The translations under genes and the position numbers were made by a program. From assembly GCF_004799495.1 (NCBI RefSeq), contig NZ_SSMY01000006.1, positions 186,001-250,000 on the forward strand: DNA of 64,000 nucleotides, in the 5' to 3' direction. This document shows, one piece after another, positions 26,285-35,753 of this stretch (its first letter is position 1; the number at the start of each line of letters is the position of its first letter). The notes below the pieces were generated by a model that was not told where the DNA came from, made no database searches, and saw only the letters and a list, made by a program, of their open reading frames with translations. The DNA comes from Sphingomonas sp. GTDB lineage: Bacteria > Pseudomonadota > Alphaproteobacteria > Sphingomonadales > Sphingomonadaceae.

Positions 26285-28201
26285 ATGACCGCCGCCTTCC
26301 GCCCCGACGCGCTGATCGCCGCCGATATCGATGCGTACCTCGCGCAGCATCAGCGCAAGACGTTGTTGCGCTTCATCACCTGCGGGTCGGTCGACGACGG
26401 CAAGTCCACGCTGATCGGGCGGCTGCTGTACGACAGCAAGATGATCTTTGACGACCAGCTGGCGGCGCTGGAGGCCGACAGCAAGCGGGTCGGCACGCAG
26501 GGCCAGGAGATCGATTTCGCGCTGCTGGTCGACGGACTCGCCGCCGAGCGCGAGCAGGGCATCACGATCGACGTCGCATACCGCTTCTTCGCGACCGAGA
26601 AACGCAAGTTCATCGTCGCCGACACGCCGGGGCACGAGCAGTACACGCGCAACATGGTCACCGGCGCGTCGACCGCCGACCTCGCGGTGATCCTGATCGA
26701 CGCGCGCAAGGGGGTGCTTACCCAGACGCGGCGGCATTCGTATCTCGCGCACCTGATCGACATACGTCATGTCGTACTCGCGGTGAACAAGATGGATCTG
26801 GTCGGGTACGATCAGGCGACCTACGACGCGATCGTCGCCGATTATGCCGCGTTCGCGCGCAGCATCGGGATCGAAAAGTTCACCGCGATCCCGATCTCGG
26901 GGTTCAAGGGCGACAATGTCGCTACGCGCTCGGCGAATACGCCGTGGTACGACGGCCCGACACTGATCGAGCATCTCGAAACCGTCCCGCTCGACACCGA
27001 CGCCGACCGCGCGCGGCCGTTCCGGATGGCGGTGCAATGGGTCAACCGTCCCAATCTCGATTTCCGCGGGTTCGCGGGCACGATCGCGTCGGGGAGTATC
27101 GCGCCGGGCGACGCGATTCGCGTGCTGCCATCGGGCCGTACCTCGACCATCGCACGGATCGTGACGATGGACGGCGACTTGCCGCAAGCGGTCGCGGGGC
27201 AATCGGTGACGCTGACGCTGGCCGACGAAATCGACTGCTCGCGCGGCGACGTGATCGCGGCGGCGGGCGATCCGCCACAGGTTGCCGACCAGTTCGAAGC
27301 GACGTTGGTTTGGATGGCCGACGAGCCGCTGCTGCCCGGGCGAGGATACTGGCTGAAGCTCGGCACACAAACCGTCACCGCGCAGGTCTACCAGCCCAAG
27401 TACCAGATCAACGTCAACACGCTCGAGCAACTCGCGGCGAAGACGCTCGATCTCAACGCGATCGGCGTCGCGAACCTCGCGACCGACAAGCCGTTGGTGT
27501 TCGAGCCCTATGCCGACAGCCGCGAGTTGGGCGGGTTTATCCTGATCGACAAGGTGACCAACACGACCGTTGCGGCGGGGATACTGCACTTCGCGCTGCG
27601 CCGCGCGCGCGACGTGCACTGGCAAGCGGTCGACGTGACGCGCGAGGCGCACGCGCAGCAAAAGGGACAGTCGCCCAAATTGCTGTGGTTCACCGGGCTG
27701 TCGGGGTCGGGCAAATCGACGATCGCCAATCTGGTCGAGAAGAAGCTGTTCGCGCTGGGGCGGCATTCGTTCCTGCTCGACGGCGACAATATCCGCCACG
27801 GGCTCAACCGCGATCTCGGGTTCAACGACGCCGACCGGGTCGAGAATATCCGCCGCGTCGGCGAGGTCGCAAAGCTGATGACCGACGCCGGGCTGATCGT
27901 GCTGACCGCGTTCATCTCCCCGTTCCGCGCCGAACGCGAGCTGGTCCGCGCGATGCTGCCCGATGGCGATTTCGTCGAGATCTTCGTCGACACCCCGCTC
28001 GACGTCGCCGAGGCGCGCGACGTGAAAGGACTCTACAGGAAGGCGCGGCTGGGCGAGATCGCGCAGTTCACCGGCATTTCCAGCCCGTACGAAACGCCCG
28101 AGCGCCCCGACATCCGCATCGACACGACGCGCGAAACGCCCGAGGCCGCAGCGGAGCGGATCGTCGAGCATATCATGGGCGTGTGGAGTCCCGACCTGTG
28201 A
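26285..28201 (+). CDS. cysNC: bifunctional sulfate adenylyltransferase subunit 1 / adenylylsulfate kinase
   Basis: Fused protein that powers APS formation and then phosphorylates APS to PAPS. The 638-residue chain has a GTPase domain (GSVDDGKST near residue 36, [18 protein letters not shown]), two beta-barrel domains, and a C-terminal APS kinase with P-loop GLSGSGKST near residue 478 and the [18 protein letters not shown] segments. Its stop overlaps the GTG of cysQ. With cysD it forms the sulfate-activation complex. Confidence 0.97.
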   Translation: MTAAFRPDALIAADIDAYLAQHQRKTLLRFITCGSVDDGKSTLIGRLLYDSKMIFDDQLAALEADSKRVGTQGQEIDFALLVDGLAAEREQGITIDVAYRFFATEKRKFIVADTPGHEQYTRNMVTGASTADLAVILIDARKGVLTQTRRHSYLAHLIDIRHVVLAVNKMDLVGYDQATYDAIVADYAAFARSIGIEKFTAIPISGFKGDNVATRSANTPWYDGPTLIEHLETVPLDTDADRARPFRMAVQWVNRPNLDFRGFAGTIASGSIAPGDAIRVLPSGRTSTIARIVTMDGDLPQAVAGQSVTLTLADEIDCSRGDVIAAAGDPPQVADQFEATLVWMADEPLLPGRGYWLKLGTQTVTAQVYQPKYQINVNTLEQLAAKTLDLNAIGVANLATDKPLVFEPYADSRELGGFILIDKVTNTTVAAGILHFALRRARDVHWQAVDVTREAHAQQKGQSPKLLWFTGLSGSGKSTIANLVEKKLFALGRHSFLLDGDNIRHGLNRDLGFNDADRVENIRRVGEVAKLMTDAGLIVLTAFISPFRAERELVRAMLPDGDFVEIFVDTPLDVAEARDVKGLYRKARLGEIAQFTGISSPYETPERPDIRIDTTRETPEAAAERIVEHIMGVWSPDL

Positions 28202-28947
28202 GCGACGGCGATCTGGCGGCACAGCTCGCCGAGGCAGCGGGAAAGTTGTTGCAGGAAGTCCGCGCGTCGCAAGTCTGGGAGGATCCCAAGGCACTCGGCA
28301 AGGCGGGCGATCATGTCGCAAACGACTTGCTGTGCCACGCGATCACGACCGAACGCCCCGAAGACGGGCTGCTGTCGGAGGAGCGCAAATGCGACGGCAC
28401 GCGGATGGCGAAGTCGCGCGTGTGGATTATCGATCCGGTCGACGGCACGCGCGAATATGGCGAGGCGCGCGACGATTGGGCGGTGCATGTCGCGCTGTGC
28501 GTCGACGGTGCCCCAGTGCTCGGCGCGGTCGCCTTACCCGATGCCGGGCTCGTGTTGAGGTCTGACGCCCCTCCCCCGCTCAGCGCGCTCAATGATCCGC
28601 CGCGCATGGTCGTCAGCCGAACCCGCCCCGCCGCCGAGGCCGTCGCGGTCGCGGAGGCGATCGGCGCCGAACTGGTGCCGATGGGATCGGCCGGCGCGAA
28701 GGCGATGGCGGTGGTGCGCGGGGTCGCCGACATCTACCTCCATTCGGGCGGCCAGCACGAATGGGACAGCGCCGCGCCGGTCGCGGTGGCGCTCGCCGCC
28801 GGGCTGCATTGCGCGCGGCTCGACGGGACGCCGCTCGTCTACAATTGCGACGACACGTACGTCCACGACTTGCTGATCTGCCGCAAGGAGTTGGTCGAGG
28901 CAGTGATGGACGCGCTCGCCAGCCTCCGTCCGCCATTGCGAGCGTAG
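28198..28947 (+). CDS. cysQ: 3'(2'),5'-bisphosphate nucleotidase CysQ
   Basis: Hydrolyses the by-product PAP to AMP and so keeps sulfate assimilation and sulfotransfer running. The 249-residue inositol-monophosphatase fold protein has the metal motifs [18 protein letters not shown] and the C-terminal [15 protein letters not shown]. The GTG overlaps the cysNC stop. The final codons and the stop lie inside an inverted repeat (28935-29001). Confidence 0.94.
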   Translation: MSDGDLAAQLAEAAGKLLQEVRASQVWEDPKALGKAGDHVANDLLCHAITTERPEDGLLSEERKCDGTRMAKSRVWIIDPVDGTREYGEARDDWAVHVALCVDGAPVLGAVALPDAGLVLRSDAPPPLSALNDPPRMVVSRTRPAAEAVAVAEAIGAELVPMGSAGAKAMAVVRGVADIYLHSGGQHEWDSAAPVAVALAAGLHCARLDGTPLVYNCDDTYVHDLLICRKELVEAVMDALASLRPPLRA

Positions 28948-29001
28948 CGAAGCAATCCAAGGACATCGCGGTCCGTCTGGATTTCTTCGCTACGCTCGCA
29001 A
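28935..29001. repeat. inverted repeat overlapping the 3' end of cysQ
   Basis: Arms ATTGCGAGCGTAGCGAAGCA-ATCCA (28935-28959) and its near-complement at 28978-29001 (22 of 24 match), separated by 18 bp. The arm supplies the last four codons and the stop of cysQ. It can act as a transcription stop, though no T-run follows. Confidence 0.75.
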
Positions 29002-29034
29002 AATCAAATAAAGCGTTGGCCAACAGGAGGCCCG

Positions 29035-29559
29035 ATGCCCATCTATGAACTCGACGGCAAAGTGCCGCAGATCGGCAAGAACGTCTGGATCGCCCCCGAC
29101 GCGCATGTCGTCGGCGAGGTCGTGTTGGGCGACGATGTCGGGGTGTGGTTCGGCACCGTGATCCGCGGCGACACCTCACTGATTACCGTCGGCGACCGCA
29201 CCAATGTGCAGGACGGGACGATGTTGCATTCCGATTACGGCGTGCCGCTGACGATCGGGAAGGAATGCACGATCGGGCACCATGCGATCCTGCACGGCTG
29301 CACGGTGGGCAACCGCGTGCTCGTCGGGATGGACGCGACGGTGCTCAACGAGGCTGTGATCGGCGACGAATGCGTGATCGGCGCGAACGCGCTCGTCACC
29401 GAAGGCAAAAGCTTCGACCCTGGCAGCCTGATCGTCGGCAGCCCGGCGCGCAGCATCAAGACGCTCGATCCCGACAAGCGCGCGTTCCTGAAGCTGTCGG
29501 CCGAGCATTACGTCGAAAACGCGCACCGGTTCGCCAAGGGGCTGAAACGGATCGACTAG
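29035..29559 (+). CDS. gamma-carbonic anhydrase-like left-handed beta-helix protein
   Basis: A 174-residue hexapeptide-repeat protein of the gamma-CA/YrdA family. Repeats run from GKNVWIAPDAHVVGEV to NALVTEGKSFDPGSLIVGSP. The metal-binding histidines are at least partly present (LHSDYG, TIGHHAILHGCTVG). It forms trimers in characterised relatives, and the carbonic anhydrase activity of bacterial members varies. AGGAGG precedes the ATG. Confidence 0.93.
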   Translation: MPIYELDGKVPQIGKNVWIAPDAHVVGEVVLGDDVGVWFGTVIRGDTSLITVGDRTNVQDGTMLHSDYGVPLTIGKECTIGHHAILHGCTVGNRVLVGMDATVLNEAVIGDECVIGANALVTEGKSFDPGSLIVGSPARSIKTLDPDKRAFLKLSAEHYVENAHRFAKGLKRID

Positions 29560-29560
29560 C

Positions 29561-29640
29561 TCCTGCTCCTGCGAAAGCAGGAGTCCAAGGTTACAAATCG
29601 ACCGCTCCTGACTCTGGATTCCTGCTTTCCCAGGAATACG
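29561..29640. repeat. paired palindromic intergenic repeat (GCGAAAGC family)
   Basis: Hairpin CTCCTGCGAAAGCAGGAG near 29566-29583 and a partner hairpin with GATTCCTGCTTTCCCAGGAAT at 29616-29636 in inverted orientation, in the gap between convergent genes. Related in layout and core to the elements at 26191 and 56313. Confidence 0.7.
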
Positions 29641-29654
29641 AGACTCAGGACGCG

Positions 29655-32234
29655 TCACCCCGCCCAGGCCGTCACGCCCGCCCGCAACCGGTCCGCCACC
29701 GCCTTGCGCACCGCGATCCCGGCGATCGCGCGCCGGGCGCCGCCCCGCGCCGACTCGGGCTGGTTCTTCTCCGCATAGGCCTGAATCTTGCCCGGCATCG
29801 CGGGGTCGTTCGATCCCGCGCCCAGGCTGGGGATGAACGCGGCGCGCGAGCTCGCCTCGACGACGCTGTTGACCAATTCCATATTCGCCACCGCGAAGTC
29901 GAACGCCATGTCGGGGTGGCCCGCCGCGACCGCACGCAGGATCGTCGGCTTCTGCTGCGCGGTCAGCACGTCGCCCTTAACCAGTTCGAGCGCGCGCATC
30001 GCGATCGCCGGGTCGTTCGCCGCGCCGAGCAAGCGAACATATTCGTTCTTCACCACCGGGTTGGTCTCGGCCTTGGTCAGCGCGAGCAGGTCGTCCCATT
30101 CGGCCGGGGTCGCATTGGCGGCGAACGTCGCGAGGATCGGCGCGCGGATCGCCGGCGGGATCGCCGACGAGTCGGTCTTGAGCTTCGCGAAATAAGCGCG
30201 CGCACGCTTCTCGACTTCGGGATCGCCGGCGCGGCCGAGCCGCCCGACCAGATCCTCCCGAAGATTGGTGACGAGCGGCGATTCGCCGGTGCGCGCCTCA
30301 TACCCGATCTGCGCCAGCACCGGCCCGAGCTTGCGGATCGTCAGCGCGTTGATCCGCGCGCGGAGCGGCGTGCCGCCATACAGCCCCGACAGCGAACCGA
30401 GCTGGCCCGACACCACCGACCATTCGAGCGGGCTGGCGTCGGCGGGCACCGCGTCGAGCGTCGCGGCATAGGTCGCGAAATCCTGATCGCCCGACCGCGC
30501 CAACGCGTAATCGTCACCCAGCGTGCCGACCCGGTCGGCCAGTGCGAGCTTGTCGTAATTCGCAACCAGCGCGGAATGCGCGTCGCCGAGGTAACGGATA
30601 CGCGCGTAGCTGCCCTTGCCGACATTGGCGACGACCGCGCCGCAGCCCGGTACCGTCACTTCGGTGGACGAGCCGGTGACAATCTTGCTGACCGGCGCAC
30701 CCCCGACCGTCCCGATCCGCAGCGGCACTCGCCAAGTCTGCGGCGTTTTCGATGCTGCATCGAGTCCGAACCGCCCCTGCGCCAGTGCCGCGACAGTATT
30801 ACCGCCGACGCATTTTCCACCCGCCACGGTCACCATCGGCACCCCGCCCTGCAGCGTGAAGTCATGCGCAAAACTCTTGACCGGCATCCCCGACGCCGCT
30901 TCCAGTTCGTCCCACAACTGGTCGGTCTGGGTGTTCCCGTACTTGTACTTCGCCATATAGCGGCGGATGCCCGCGCGGAACTTGTCGGGGCCGAGCGTCG
31001 ATTCGATCATCCCGATCACGGCCTGGCCCTTCTGATAGGTGATGCCGTCGAACGCCTCGCCGATCTGGTCGACGGTTTCGACGTGACGGATTATCGGGTG
31101 CGTCGCCGCGGTCGCGTCAAGCGCCAGCGCGCCCTCGCGGTCGAATGCCACGGCCGAATCGCGCGCGAACCAGTCGGGGTTGAGGTCGGCGGAGGTCTTG
31201 TTCTCCATCCACGACGCGAAGCCCTCGTTGAGCCACAGGTCATCCCACCAGCTCATCGTCACTAGGTCGCCGAACCATTGGTGCGCCATTTCGTGCGCGA
31301 CGACGACGAAGATGCGCTGCTTGTCGCTTTCGGTCGCGCGCTTCTTGTCGAACAGCAGTTCGGGCTCGAAGTAGAAGATCGCCCCCCAATTCTCCATCGC
31401 ACCGAAGAACTGGCTGGTGCCCGGCCCCGCGATCATGTCGAGCTTGGGCAACGGGTACGGCTGGCCGAAATAGTCGTTGTAATAGGCGAGCAGGCGCTTG
31501 GCCGAGGCGAGCGCATAGTCGCCCTGGTCCGACACCCCGCGGCGCGTGATGACGCCGATCTCGGTCTTGCCGGCCATCACCGTCTTGCGCTCCATGTCGC
31601 CCATGCCGAGGAACAGCAGGTAGCTGGACATGACCGGCGACTGGCGGAAGCTGTAGAGCTGCGTCCCGTCGGCGCGCCGCGTCACGATCGCGGGCATGTT
31701 GGAGAAGGCCAGCTGCCCCTTGGGCGCGACCGCGCGCAGCGTGAACTTCGCCTTGAAGCTCGGCTCATCCCACATCGGCGCGAAGCGGCGCGCGTCGGGC
31801 GCTTCGAACTGAGTCGCGAGCATCCGCGCCTTCGACCCATCGGTGTTGGTGTAATCGATCGCGAAGAAGCCGGCGGCGGATTCGTTGATCTTGCCGGTCC
31901 AGGCGAAGGCGATGGTGTGGAGGCCGACCATCGCCGCGGCGGGCAGCGTCAGCGTCACGCGCTGCGCATCATTGTCGAGCTTGAATTGCACCGGGCGGCC
32001 ATCGACGGTCGCCTTGCTGATCGCGAGATCGGCGGCGTTGAGCGTGATCGTGCGCGTCGCCTTGCGGACGTTCACCGTCACCGTCTCGCTGCCCGTAAAG
32101 GTCATTGCCTGCGCGTTCGGGTCGATCGTGATATCGTACGCGATCGGCGCCACGTCGCGGCCGAGCTGCGCCGCGGCGAGCGCCGGGGTAGAGGCAGTGA
32201 ACATCAGGGCGACGGCGGCAGCGGCGAGCTTCAT
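29655..32234 (-). CDS. exported M1-family zinc aminopeptidase
   Basis: Removes N-terminal residues from peptides. The 859-residue protein has a signal peptide (MKLAAAAVALMFTASTPALA), the exopeptidase motif GAMENWG at about 278-284, the zinc motif HEMAHQWFGD at about 314-323, and the third ligand in NEGFASWME at about 336-344. The C-terminal ERAP1-like helical domain is complete. The ATG at 32234 has GAGAGG upstream; a TTG six bases earlier was rejected. It is convergent with the carbonic anhydrase-like gene. Confidence 0.96.
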   Translation of the reverse strand: MKLAAAAVALMFTASTPALAAAQLGRDVAPIAYDITIDPNAQAMTFTGSETVTVNVRKATRTITLNAADLAISKATVDGRPVQFKLDNDAQRVTLTLPAAAMVGLHTIAFAWTGKINESAAGFFAIDYTNTDGSKARMLATQFEAPDARRFAPMWDEPSFKAKFTLRAVAPKGQLAFSNMPAIVTRRADGTQLYSFRQSPVMSSYLLFLGMGDMERKTVMAGKTEIGVITRRGVSDQGDYALASAKRLLAYYNDYFGQPYPLPKLDMIAGPGTSQFFGAMENWGAIFYFEPELLFDKKRATESDKQRIFVVVAHEMAHQWFGDLVTMSWWDDLWLNEGFASWMENKTSADLNPDWFARDSAVAFDREGALALDATAATHPIIRHVETVDQIGEAFDGITYQKGQAVIGMIESTLGPDKFRAGIRRYMAKYKYGNTQTDQLWDELEAASGMPVKSFAHDFTLQGGVPMVTVAGGKCVGGNTVAALAQGRFGLDAASKTPQTWRVPLRIGTVGGAPVSKIVTGSSTEVTVPGCGAVVANVGKGSYARIRYLGDAHSALVANYDKLALADRVGTLGDDYALARSGDQDFATYAATLDAVPADASPLEWSVVSGQLGSLSGLYGGTPLRARINALTIRKLGPVLAQIGYEARTGESPLVTNLREDLVGRLGRAGDPEVEKRARAYFAKLKTDSSAIPPAIRAPILATFAANATPAEWDDLLALTKAETNPVVKNEYVRLLGAANDPAIAMRALELVKGDVLTAQQKPTILRAVAAGHPDMAFDFAVANMELVNSVVEASSRAAFIPSLGAGSNDPAMPGKIQAYAEKNQPESARGGARRAIAGIAVRKAVADRLRAGVTAWAG

Positions 32235-32380
32235 GGACAACCTCTCGTATCGGTGTGTTGCCGCGCTATAACGCCTCCGCGATGAATGGCAAATGGATCA
32301 ATTCGGCCGAGGCAACACATTCCGTACCGTCAATTCGAAAGGCCTTTCCTGTGATTACGGTTGCGCTATGAATTCGCACC

Positions 32381-33337
32381 ATGAGCCTGCCGCCGCTGTT
32401 CGACCGCCTGCGCCTGCCCGTCATCGGGTCGCCGCTGTTCATCATCTCCGGCGTCGATCTGGTGATCGCGCAGTGCAAGGCGGGGATCGTCGGATCGTTC
32501 CCCGCACTCAACGCGCGGCCCCAAGCGGAACTCGATGAGTGGCTGCACCGCATCACCGAGGAACTGGCGGCGCACAATCGCGAGCATCCCGACCGCCCCG
32601 CCGCGCCGTTCGCGGTCAACCAGATCGTGCACAAGTCGAACGACCGGCTAGAGGCCGACCTGATGACTTGCGCCAAATGGCAGGTGCCGATCGTCATCAC
32701 CTCGCTCGGCGCGCGGCCGGAGCTCAATCACGCAGTGCACGGCTGGGGCGGGATCACGCTACACGATATCATCGACGACCGCTTCGCGCGGAAAGCGATC
32801 GAAAAAGGCGCCGACGGGCTGATCGCCGTCGCGGCGGGCGCAGGAGGACATGCTGGGCGCCTCTCACCCTTCGCGATCACGCAGGAAATCCGCCAGTGGT
32901 TCGACGGCCCGCTAGCGCTGTCGGGATCGATCGCGACGGGCGATGCGGTGCTCGCGGCGCAGGCGATGGGGGCGGATCTTGCGTACATCGGCTCGCCGTT
33001 CATCGCGACCGACGAGGCCAATGCGGTTCCAGGCTACAAGCAGGGCATCGTCGAAGGCCGTGCTTCCGACATCGTCTATTCGAACCTGTTCACCGGGGTG
33101 CACGGCAATTACCTGCGCGGATCGATCGTAGCGGCGGGGATGGATCCCGACCATCTGCCCGAAGGCGACCTCAGCACGATGAACTTCGGCGGCGGCAATT
33201 CGAGCAAGGCCAAGGCGTGGAAGGACATCTGGGGGTCGGGCCAGGGCATCGGCGTGGTCGACAAGGTCGAAAGCGTCGCGGTGCGCGTGGAGCGGCTCGA
33301 ACGCGAATATAAGGCTGCCAAGGCTCGGATCGCCTGA
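32381..33337 (+). CDS. nitronate monooxygenase
   Basis: FMN-dependent oxygenase of the 2-nitropropane dioxygenase family that oxidises alkyl nitronates. The 318-residue TIM barrel has the FMN-binding stretch VAAGAGGHAGRLSPFA, GSIATGDAVLAAQAMGADLAYIGSPF and the N-terminal PVIGSPLFIISGVDLV. Its stop overlaps the ATG of the beta-lactamase by one base, so the two are probably co-transcribed, although no functional link is known. Confidence 0.93.
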   Translation: MSLPPLFDRLRLPVIGSPLFIISGVDLVIAQCKAGIVGSFPALNARPQAELDEWLHRITEELAAHNREHPDRPAAPFAVNQIVHKSNDRLEADLMTCAKWQVPIVITSLGARPELNHAVHGWGGITLHDIIDDRFARKAIEKGADGLIAVAAGAGGHAGRLSPFAITQEIRQWFDGPLALSGSIATGDAVLAAQAMGADLAYIGSPFIATDEANAVPGYKQGIVEGRASDIVYSNLFTGVHGNYLRGSIVAAGMDPDHLPEGDLSTMNFGGGNSSKAKAWKDIWGSGQGIGVVDKVESVAVRVERLEREYKAAKARIA

Positions 33338-34227
33338 TGCCGACCCGCCGCGAATTCGTCGCGACGGGATCGGCGGTGATAGTGTTGCCCGCCACCGCGC
33401 CGGTCGATCCGCGCGCGCGTTTCACTGCCGCCGTCCGCAAGCTGGAACAGGGTCTGGGCCCGGGCGCGCGCATCGGGCTTCACCTGATCGATCCGGTCGG
33501 CGGGCGCACCGCGACGTGGCGCGGCGGTGAGCGTTTTCCGATGTGCAGCACGTTCAAGCTGCTGCTCGCGGGAATGATCCTGCACAAGATCGATCACGGC
33601 AGCGAAAGGCTCGACCGTCAAATCGCCGTACCGTCGACCGGCATCCTGCCCAATTCGCCGACCACGGCGGGCCAGGCCGGCGGGCACCTCGGTATCGGCG
33701 ACCTGTGCGAGGCGGCGATGACGCGCAGCGACAATACCGCCGCCAATTTGCTGCTCGGCACCGTCGGCGGGCCGGAAGGGCTCACGCGCTTCCTGCGCTC
33801 GACCGGCGATATGGTGACTCGGCTCGACCGCGTCGAGACGATCCTCAACGAAGGGACGCCGGGCGACCCGCGCGACACGACCACGCCGAACGCAATGCTT
33901 GACACGCTGCGGCGGCTGACCTTCGGCACGGTGCTCGCGCCGGACTCGCGCAAGAACCTGATGCTCTGGCTCGCCAACAACACGACCGGGACGGAAAAGC
34001 TGCGTAAAGGCTTGCCCGCCGGCTGGGCAATCGGTGACAAGACGGGCGCCGGCGGGCACAACAGCAATAACGATGTCGCGCTGATCTGGCCGCCGGGCCG
34101 CGCGCCGCGTCAGCCGATCTTCGTGACCGTGTTCATCACCGGCGGCCCGGGCGATGAGGCGCCGGCGCGCAACCCGGTGCACGCGCGGATCGGTGAGCTA
34201 ATCGTGGAATTCGTCGGACCGGCGTAA
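33337..34227 (+). CDS. class A serine beta-lactamase with Tat-type signal
   Basis: Hydrolyses beta-lactams in the periplasm. The 296-residue protein has a twin-arginine signal (TRREFVATGSAVIVLP), S71-TFK74, SDN at 131-133, the omega-loop R-x-E167-x-x-L-N171 and K235-TG. All the class A catalytic residues are present. A cysteine precedes the active serine (MCSTFK), but the second cysteine that forms the carbapenemase disulfide is not seen after KTG (KTGAGGHNSNND). I infer a chromosomal penicillinase or cephalosporinase, with spectrum unknown. Confidence 0.95.
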   Translation: MPTRREFVATGSAVIVLPATAPVDPRARFTAAVRKLEQGLGPGARIGLHLIDPVGGRTATWRGGERFPMCSTFKLLLAGMILHKIDHGSERLDRQIAVPSTGILPNSPTTAGQAGGHLGIGDLCEAAMTRSDNTAANLLLGTVGGPEGLTRFLRSTGDMVTRLDRVETILNEGTPGDPRDTTTPNAMLDTLRRLTFGTVLAPDSRKNLMLWLANNTTGTEKLRKGLPAGWAIGDKTGAGGHNSNNDVALIWPPGRAPRQPIFVTVFITGGPGDEAPARNPVHARIGELIVEFVGPA

Positions 34228-34233
34228 GCCCGT

Positions 34234-34695
34234 TTAAAACGCCATCGCCAATCTGGCTTGCATGTACTGCACCGGGCTATCCGACGGCTGCGGCTCCATC
34301 TGCGAATCGTCGAGCCGCGCGACTCGGCGGTAGAGGTCGATGCTCGACGCGATCAGCGCCTGCGCGTCGGCGGGCATCTGCGCGAGCACGGCATCGTCCG
34401 TCACCGGCGCCTCCCCGAGCCGCCGCGCCGGATCGAGCGCGTCACGCACGCTCAGTTCGCCCGCATCGACCGCACGCTGAGTCAGCAGCCAGGCAATGAT
34501 GTGCATCAGCCGCGTGGTGACCTTGAGCGATTCGCACGAAAAGGTGACTCGCCCGAGCGGGTCCAGCGCCTCGCGCTCGATCCGCGCGCCCTGGTCGAAA
34601 TAGCCGCGCGCCTCGTCCGCCAGCACCATCGCCTCGACGTAGAGCGAATCGATCAGGCGGCGGTGGATCCGCGCATTGGTGACGTCCCCTGTCAT
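34234..34695 (-). CDS. RcdA-like protein (DUF1465 family)
   Basis: A 153-residue helical protein with the DUF1465 core (RLIDSLYVEAMVLADEARGYF, SCESLKVTTRLMHIIAWLLTQ). RcdA of Caulobacter helps deliver CtrA to the ClpXP protease; whether this homologue does so is inference. It is convergent with bla, with only 6 bp between the stops. Confidence 0.8.
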   Translation of the reverse strand: MTGDVTNARIHRRLIDSLYVEAMVLADEARGYFDQGARIEREALDPLGRVTFSCESLKVTTRLMHIIAWLLTQRAVDAGELSVRDALDPARRLGEAPVTDDAVLAQMPADAQALIASSIDLYRRVARLDDSQMEPQPSDSPVQYMQARLAMAF

Positions 34696-34762
34696 CGGCG
34701 CAGCGTTGCCAGATTCACTAACCTATGCAAGCCGCGACATCGCCCGCGCGTCCCGAAATCGA

Positions 34763-34960
34763 TCAGGCGATGATGTCGGGGATCAATTGGTCCTCGAGCA
34801 ACGCGATTTCGTCCTTCAGCGCCAGCTTGCGCTTCTTCATCCGCGCGATCTGAAGCTGGTCGCCGGTGCCGAACGCGGTCAGCGCCTCGATCGCCGAGTC
34901 GAGATCGCGATGCTCGGTCCTGAGCGTGCCGAGCCGCTGCACGATCTGCGCTTCGTCCAC
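34763..34960 (-). CDS. YdcH-family (DUF465) small protein
   Basis: A 65-residue helical, charged protein with the DUF465 ending KKRKLALKDEIALLEDQL. A GTG start at 34960 is preferred because GGAG lies upstream; the longer frame to 35026 has a different composition. A second DUF465 gene lies divergently 140 bp away. The molecular function of the family is unknown. Confidence 0.8.
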   Translation of the reverse strand: MDEAQIVQRLGTLRTEHRDLDSAIEALTAFGTGDQLQIARMKKRKLALKDEIALLEDQLIPDIIA

Positions 34961-35100
34961 CTTGCTGCGCTCCCGAACGCCAAATTTCCGACTGTCGTCA
35001 AAACGATGCGGCGCGTCGATTCGCAAGCGAAATCGATGGCGACTTTTTACGCTTTTCGTGTTCTATTCGCTCCCCCACCTGATCGAAGGAGGTCGCCCCC

Positions 35101-35256
35101 ATGCAGAACCCGCACCTTTCGGCGCTCGAGACCAAGCACCACGTGCTCGACCGGCAAATCATCACCGAAAGCCACCGCCCGGCGCCCGATATGCGGATTC
35201 TGGCCGACCTGAAGAAACAGAAATTGCGCGTGAAGGAAGCGATCGCCGCGCTGTAG
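35101..35256 (+). CDS. YdcH-family (DUF465) small protein, 51 residues
   Basis: Encodes MQNPHLSALETKHHVLDRQI and ends LKKQKLRVKEAIAAL, the DUF465 pattern of two short helices with a conserved K-K-x-KL-x-x-K. An excellent AGGAGG lies 9-10 bases before the ATG. Divergent from the other YdcH gene, so they probably share the 35 kb intergenic promoter region. Confidence 0.85.
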   Translation: MQNPHLSALETKHHVLDRQIITESHRPAPDMRILADLKKQKLRVKEAIAAL

Positions 35257-35297
35257 CGGCCGGTCCGTGTCGCCCCGGTTTCGCCGGGGCGCACGGA

Positions 35298-35672
35298 TCA
35301 CAAGATAGGCTTGATCGGCTTGTCCTTGCGCGGCGCGGTGGCCGGCGCGGAGACTGGTTTGCGCGCCTGCATCGGGTCGATCGGGGTACCGAACGAAACG
35401 CCGATCCGACCTGCCGCCGTCCAGGCGACGTCGCCCGCGACCTTGCCCACGCCACGCAACTCAACCTCGACCGCCGTCCCGATCTCGACCGGATGCGCAT
35501 ATTCGGCCATCAGCCCGCCGCTCGACAGATTGCGCACGCGCACATCAGTCGAATCGGGACGACCGTCGATCGTCAGCGATGCGACCAGGAAAAGGCTGTC
35601 ACGCGATTTCTTGCGCTTGGGCGCCGACTCGGCATCAGCCGGTACGAAGCTGTCTTGTGGAAACTGGTCCAT
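35298..35672 (-). CDS. PilZ-domain protein
   Basis: A 124-residue likely c-di-GMP receptor. An R-x-x-S region precedes the beta-barrel (KKSRDSLFLVASLTID), followed by VRNLSSGGLMAEYAHPVEIG, which matches the D/N-x-S-x-x-G part of PilZ, and a basic Pro/Ala-rich tail. The canonical RxxxR is weak here (RKKSR). The start at 35672 (MDQFPQDS) is preferred over 35714. Target process unknown. Confidence 0.82.
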   Translation of the reverse strand: MDQFPQDSFVPADAESAPKRKKSRDSLFLVASLTIDGRPDSTDVRVRNLSSGGLMAEYAHPVEIGTAVEVELRGVGKVAGDVAWTAAGRIGVSFGTPIDPMQARKPVSAPATAPRKDKPIKPIL

Positions 35673-35753
35673 GAATCCCGTCCGAGCGGCGCCGATCGCC
35701 GTTCCCGCCCGCATAGACCCGAAATATTGTCGAAAGCGTAAACGCGGGAGCGC

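Noticed and set aside
26192-28321. 709-codon minus-strand frame opposite cysNC
   Set aside because: Antisense shadow of cysNC in high-GC DNA; starts in a palindromic repeat.
29145-31265. 706-codon plus-strand frame through carbonic anhydrase-like gene and M1 peptidase
   Set aside because: Spans two genes and a repeat; Arg/His-rich composition typical of shadow frames.
33337-34227. KPC/GES-like carbapenemase
   Set aside because: A Cys precedes the active serine, but the partner Cys after KTG is absent.
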